Source: JAYSRU01 sp043720875 (GTDB lineage Bacteria > Bacteroidota > Bacteroidia > Flavobacteriales_D > Crocinitomicaceae). Taken from it: a stretch of 8,633 nt of DNA. The position numbers and the translations under genes were made by a program. Positions 6,594 through 8,633 of the stretch are shown piece after piece. Where the stretch lies: positions 1 through 8,633 of the forward strand of contig JAYSRU010000228.1 of NCBI GenBank assembly GCA_043720875.1, given 5' to 3'. The notes below the pieces were generated by a model, which saw nothing but the letters and a program-made list of their open reading frames with translations, did no database searches and was not told the DNA's origin. Within the stretch, counting starts at the first letter, position 1. Each line of letters starts with the position of its first letter.

Positions 6594-7862
6594 TTACAAC
6601 TTTATGAATTTCGTACTCCAGATTCTTACACCTTGTGTAACATGAACGAGGTATTCTCCAGTGGAAAGATCTGATACCTGAACGCTATTTTGTCCTGGCT
6701 CTCCTGTCTTAATCCTTCTGCCATCCATCCCATAAACCTCAATAACTGCGTTACTATTATCCGTATCGTTCGGAAATTGCACGGTAAAGAAATCACGCGC
6801 TGGATTTGGTGAAAGTTTCAAAGCGCCTTCCAAACTTAACTCATTCAATGACAGCGTTCCTGTAGCTATGTTTTTTACCAAATATCCATTTTTTCCTGCA
6901 CCCCAAATTACGGTATCGCTATAGGAAGTAATGCTATTGATTGGATTATCCACCAGGTAAATATTCCATAGATTTGAATTATCCGATTCCATGATCACCC
7001 CTGCGTTTAGTACTGAAGCTGTGGCTGCTGCAAATGTTCTTTCCAGGTTATTAGAATATACGTCGTTGTAACTAAGGTTGTAAAACGTTGCAGTATTTAC
7101 ATCTAACGACCAGGTTAAACCTCCATTCGTAGAAATTAATAATCCAGAACCTACTGCCCCACCATTATCGTAAGCAACATAAGCTAAGTTAGAATTCACA
7201 ATGGTAACAGCTGTCAAGGGGACAAAATTACCAAGCGAAGAAGGAATTGTATCCCAGTTTAAACCGCTATCCGTAGTTCTCAGAATTCGCCCTCCAGCAC
7301 TTACCGCTAAACCAACAGACCCAAACATATTTAAGTCAAAATCAATATCTACAATAAGATCAGTTGCTTGCCATGTTGGTGTAGTAATGGTAACAGGGGC
7401 TTCGATTCCTGCTGTAAACTTCAACAGCTGTTCTCCTTGAAAGCATCCTGCCCCGCCAACAAATCCTTCTTGTTCGTTAAAAAAGTATAGCCCGTGATTA
7501 TAACATAGCGTGTTCGTTAAAACGGTCCAAGTCAAACCTCCGTCAACTGTTTTATACGTACCCGAGTAAGGACCAACGGTTGCAAATCCTATGTCGTTGG
7601 TGATAAAATCTAATTCCATAAAACTGTCTCCTCCAGGGTAAAAGTTTATTCCACTGTATGCAAGCTGTGTCCAGGTGATTCCTCCATCGATTGTTTTGAG
7701 TAGTACACTGTCTGCGCCTCCAATATAACCTACCTGAGGTGATGGGAAAACGATACAATTTAAATCTTTTGTTGTTGGCGTTGTTACTTGTTGCCATGTT
7801 GCGGTTTGTGCTATGCTACCAGAAGTGTGAAGCAGGCAAACAAAAATAATTAGCTTTTTCAT
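6594..7862 (-). CDS. Secreted Asp-box beta-propeller protein with T9SS type A sorting domain
   Basis: The 422-residue product has a signal peptide MKKLIIFVCLLHTSGSIA|Q. It contains four Asp-box (BNR) motifs of the form S/T-x-D-x-G-x-x-W: LLKTIDGGITW ending at W64, TYKTVDGGLTW (W112), ILRTTDSGLNW (W203) and LLISTNGGLTW (W251). The tryptophans are 48, 91 and 48 residues apart, so one blade lacks a recognisable box and the fold is probably a seven-bladed Ycf48/sialidase-like propeller. Residues about 347-422 are a T9SS C-terminal domain: LKLSPNPARDFFTV, then IEVYGMDGRRI, LSTGEYLVHV and the end STKFIKL. The protein should cross the outer membrane by the type IX system and be released or attached to the surface. 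No sialidase catalytic residues were identified; adhesion or binding is more likely than hydrolysis. Upstream lies an AraC regulator and candidate operator, 81 bp away. Confidence 0.9.
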   Translation of the reverse strand: MKKLIIFVCLLHTSGSIAQTATWQQVTTPTTKDLNCIVFPSPQVGYIGGADSVLLKTIDGGITWTQLAYSGINFYPGGDSFMELDFITNDIGFATVGPYSGTYKTVDGGLTWTVLTNTLCYNHGLYFFNEQEGFVGGAGCFQGEQLLKFTAGIEAPVTITTPTWQATDLIVDIDFDLNMFGSVGLAVSAGGRILRTTDSGLNWDTIPSSLGNFVPLTAVTIVNSNLAYVAYDNGGAVGSGLLISTNGGLTWSLDVNTATFYNLSYNDVYSNNLERTFAAATASVLNAGVIMESDNSNLWNIYLVDNPINSITSYSDTVIWGAGKNGYLVKNIATGTLSLNELSLEGALKLSPNPARDFFTVQFPNDTDNSNAVIEVYGMDGRRIKTGEPGQNSVQVSDLSTGEYLVHVTQGVRIWSTKFIKL

Positions 7863-7896
7863 GATGTTAGTTTTAATGATGAATAGTATTTGATGA

Positions 7897-7904
7897 CAAA
7901 ACTA
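7897..7904 (-). promoter_or_regulatory. -7 promoter box of the propeller gene
   Basis: The minus strand reads TAGTTTTG, an exact TAnnTTTG match, 34 bases before the ATG at 7862. At the -33 position (about 7925-7927) the minus strand reads ACT rather than TTG, so the promoter seems to lack its -33 element and may need an activator. The leader of roughly 28 bases has no Shine-Dalgarno sequence but is A-rich before the start. Confidence 0.5.
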
Positions 7905-7914
7905 ACGCAAGTGT

Positions 7915-7933
7915 TTCCTATTTAAGTTAGGAA
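7915..7933. repeat. Short inverted repeat upstream of the propeller promoter
   Basis: TTCCTA (7915-7920) and TAGGAA (7928-7933) are perfect 6-bp arms around a 7-base centre. The element lies at the -33 region of the propeller promoter and 11 bases past the end of the AraC gene. There is no U-tract, so it is a poor terminator. It may be part of the regulatory region or chance. Confidence 0.3.
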
Positions 7934-7962
7934 TATCCGCCTGTTACTTATGAATTTCCGCC
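7925..7962 (-). promoter_or_regulatory. Tandem 17-bp direct repeats, candidate AraC-type operator
   Basis: On the plus strand AGTTAGGAATATCCGCC (7925-7941) and ACTTATGAATTTCCGCC (7946-7962) agree at 14 of 17 positions and are offset by exactly 21 bp, two helical turns. Tandem direct half-sites of about 17 bp with a 21-bp offset are the arrangement of the classical araI1-araI2 site. The proximal copy reaches the -33 position of the propeller promoter, as expected for a class II activator. The distal copy overlaps the last codons and stop of the AraC-type gene. The binding protein is inferred from adjacency. Confidence 0.45.
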
Positions 7963-8633
7963 AAGTGTTTGGTTAGCTCGGAAGGAGAAAAGCCTGTTTT
8001 AGACTTAATGAAGGTTGAAAACGAGGCCGGAGAATCGAATCCAAGTTGATAGGCTATCTCTTTGTGGGCGGTATCTTCAAACACTAATAAACGTTTTGCT
8101 TCCAATAGAATTCTATTGTGAATAACCTGAAGTGGACTTAATCCAGTATGCGTTTTTGTTGCAACAGATAGTTTTTTCTCTGTCGTTCCTAACTGATCAA
8201 TATAATATTGAACACCAACATTATCAGTGTAATGGATTTCCAATAATTGATAGAATTCAATTAATAATTTCTTGTCTAAGTGCTGGATTGAATTATCCTT
8301 TAATCGATTATTCTCTAATACCACCGATATAAAAGCTTGCAGGAGTTGGGTGACTACCAGATTGTTCCCAACGTCATTTTTACTACTGTACTTATCCAAC
8401 AAGGTTAATAAGGATTGAAGCTCCGTAAATGAAGCTTCGCTATTTTCAAAAATTATTGGAGCATCTTCGTAAAACGTAAGTTGTCTTAAGCTTGATCTAA
8501 TTTCTGCCGAGTTGATTCGATCTTCAGAAAATTGAATAACAGTGCCCAAAGAGCTATTCCTATTCATTAAATGAATTTGTTGTGGGCAAATGATATAACA
8601 ACTGTAATTGTGTCCTTCATAATTTTTGAAATC
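7944..8633 (-). CDS. AraC-family transcriptional regulator, 5' end beyond window
   Basis: An internal ATG at 8567 could be taken as the start, but the frame is open upstream to the window edge for 22 more codons. Those codons encode family-like sequence: CYIICPQQIHL followed by GTVIQFSED matches the 'P-x-Q-x-H ... G-x-x-x-x-F-S' end of the AraC N-terminal cupin-like sensor domain. The gene is therefore truncated by the edge; 229 residues are visible, and about 50-70 more would be expected from the usual 280-300. The C-terminus carries both AraC HTH motifs: VGVQYYIDQLGTTEKKLSV with THTGLSPLQVIHNRILLEAKRLL, then AHKEIAYQLGFDSPASFSTF with KSKTGFSPSELTKHL. It should sense a small ligand or signal and activate transcription. 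Its nearest target by position is the propeller gene, transcribed in the same direction 81 bp downstream behind tandem AraC-like sites. Ligand unknown. Confidence 0.9.
   Translation of the reverse strand, partial: DFKNYEGHNYSCYIICPQQIHLMNRNSSLGTVIQFSEDRINSAEIRSSLRQLTFYEDAPIIFENSEASFTELQSLLTLLDKYSSKNDVGNNLVVTQLLQAFISVVLENNRLKDNSIQHLDKKLLIEFYQLLEIHYTDNVGVQYYIDQLGTTEKKLSVATKTHTGLSPLQVIHNRILLEAKRLLVFEDTAHKEIAYQLGFDSPASFSTFIKSKTGFSPSELTKHLAEIHK

Noticed and set aside
7201..7797. Open frames of about 80 codons on both strands inside the propeller gene
   Set aside because: The propeller frame has a signal peptide, four Asp boxes and a T9SS tail. The other frames have none of these and follow from its repetitive coding sequence.

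Overview
The window looks like chromosomal DNA of a member of the Bacteroidota, probably a flavobacterium-like lineage. It is AT-rich, and a secreted protein carries a C-terminal type IX secretion (T9SS) sorting domain. Lipoproteins have 'SCKK'/'AACG' type lipoboxes, a signal peptide ends in 'HA|Q', there are almost no Shine-Dalgarno sites, and several start codons sit just behind boxes matching the Bacteroidota -7 consensus TAnnTTTG. I cannot name the genus.

Left part (1-1486). A prohibitin/SPFH-domain lipoprotein gene runs leftward off the window edge. Divergent from it is a decayed LysR-family regulator (about 457-990): its wing-helix N-terminus is still readable, but the start codon is eroded and the frame is broken. 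A 14-bp palindrome lies between the two old promoters, so the SPFH gene may have lost its regulator. A small unknown lipoprotein gene on the minus strand ends against the pseudogene.

Centre (1487-4788). A tight three-gene plus-strand operon is preceded by a good Bacteroidota promoter that predicts a leaderless mRNA, with an 18-bp inverted repeat at its -33 element. It encodes two exported, beta-rich, probable outer-membrane barrel proteins and one lipoprotein, with gaps of 1 and 3 bp. I do not recognise any of the three. Their co-translation suggests one envelope complex, and this is the best candidate here for something undescribed.

Right part (4853-8633), all minus strand. A GT39/ArnT-like (GT-C) membrane glycosyltransferase has its own promoter and a leader with overlapping hairpins. 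It lies downstream of a secreted Asp-box (BNR/Ycf48-like) beta-propeller with a T9SS sorting tail. Upstream of the propeller is an AraC-family regulator whose reading frame continues past the right edge. Between regulator and propeller are two 17-bp direct repeats offset by 21 bp (14 of 17 identical), the geometry of tandem AraC half-sites, placed where the propeller promoter lacks a -33 element. The simplest reading is that this regulator activates the propeller gene. No RNA genes, insertion sequences, CRISPR arrays or origins were seen.
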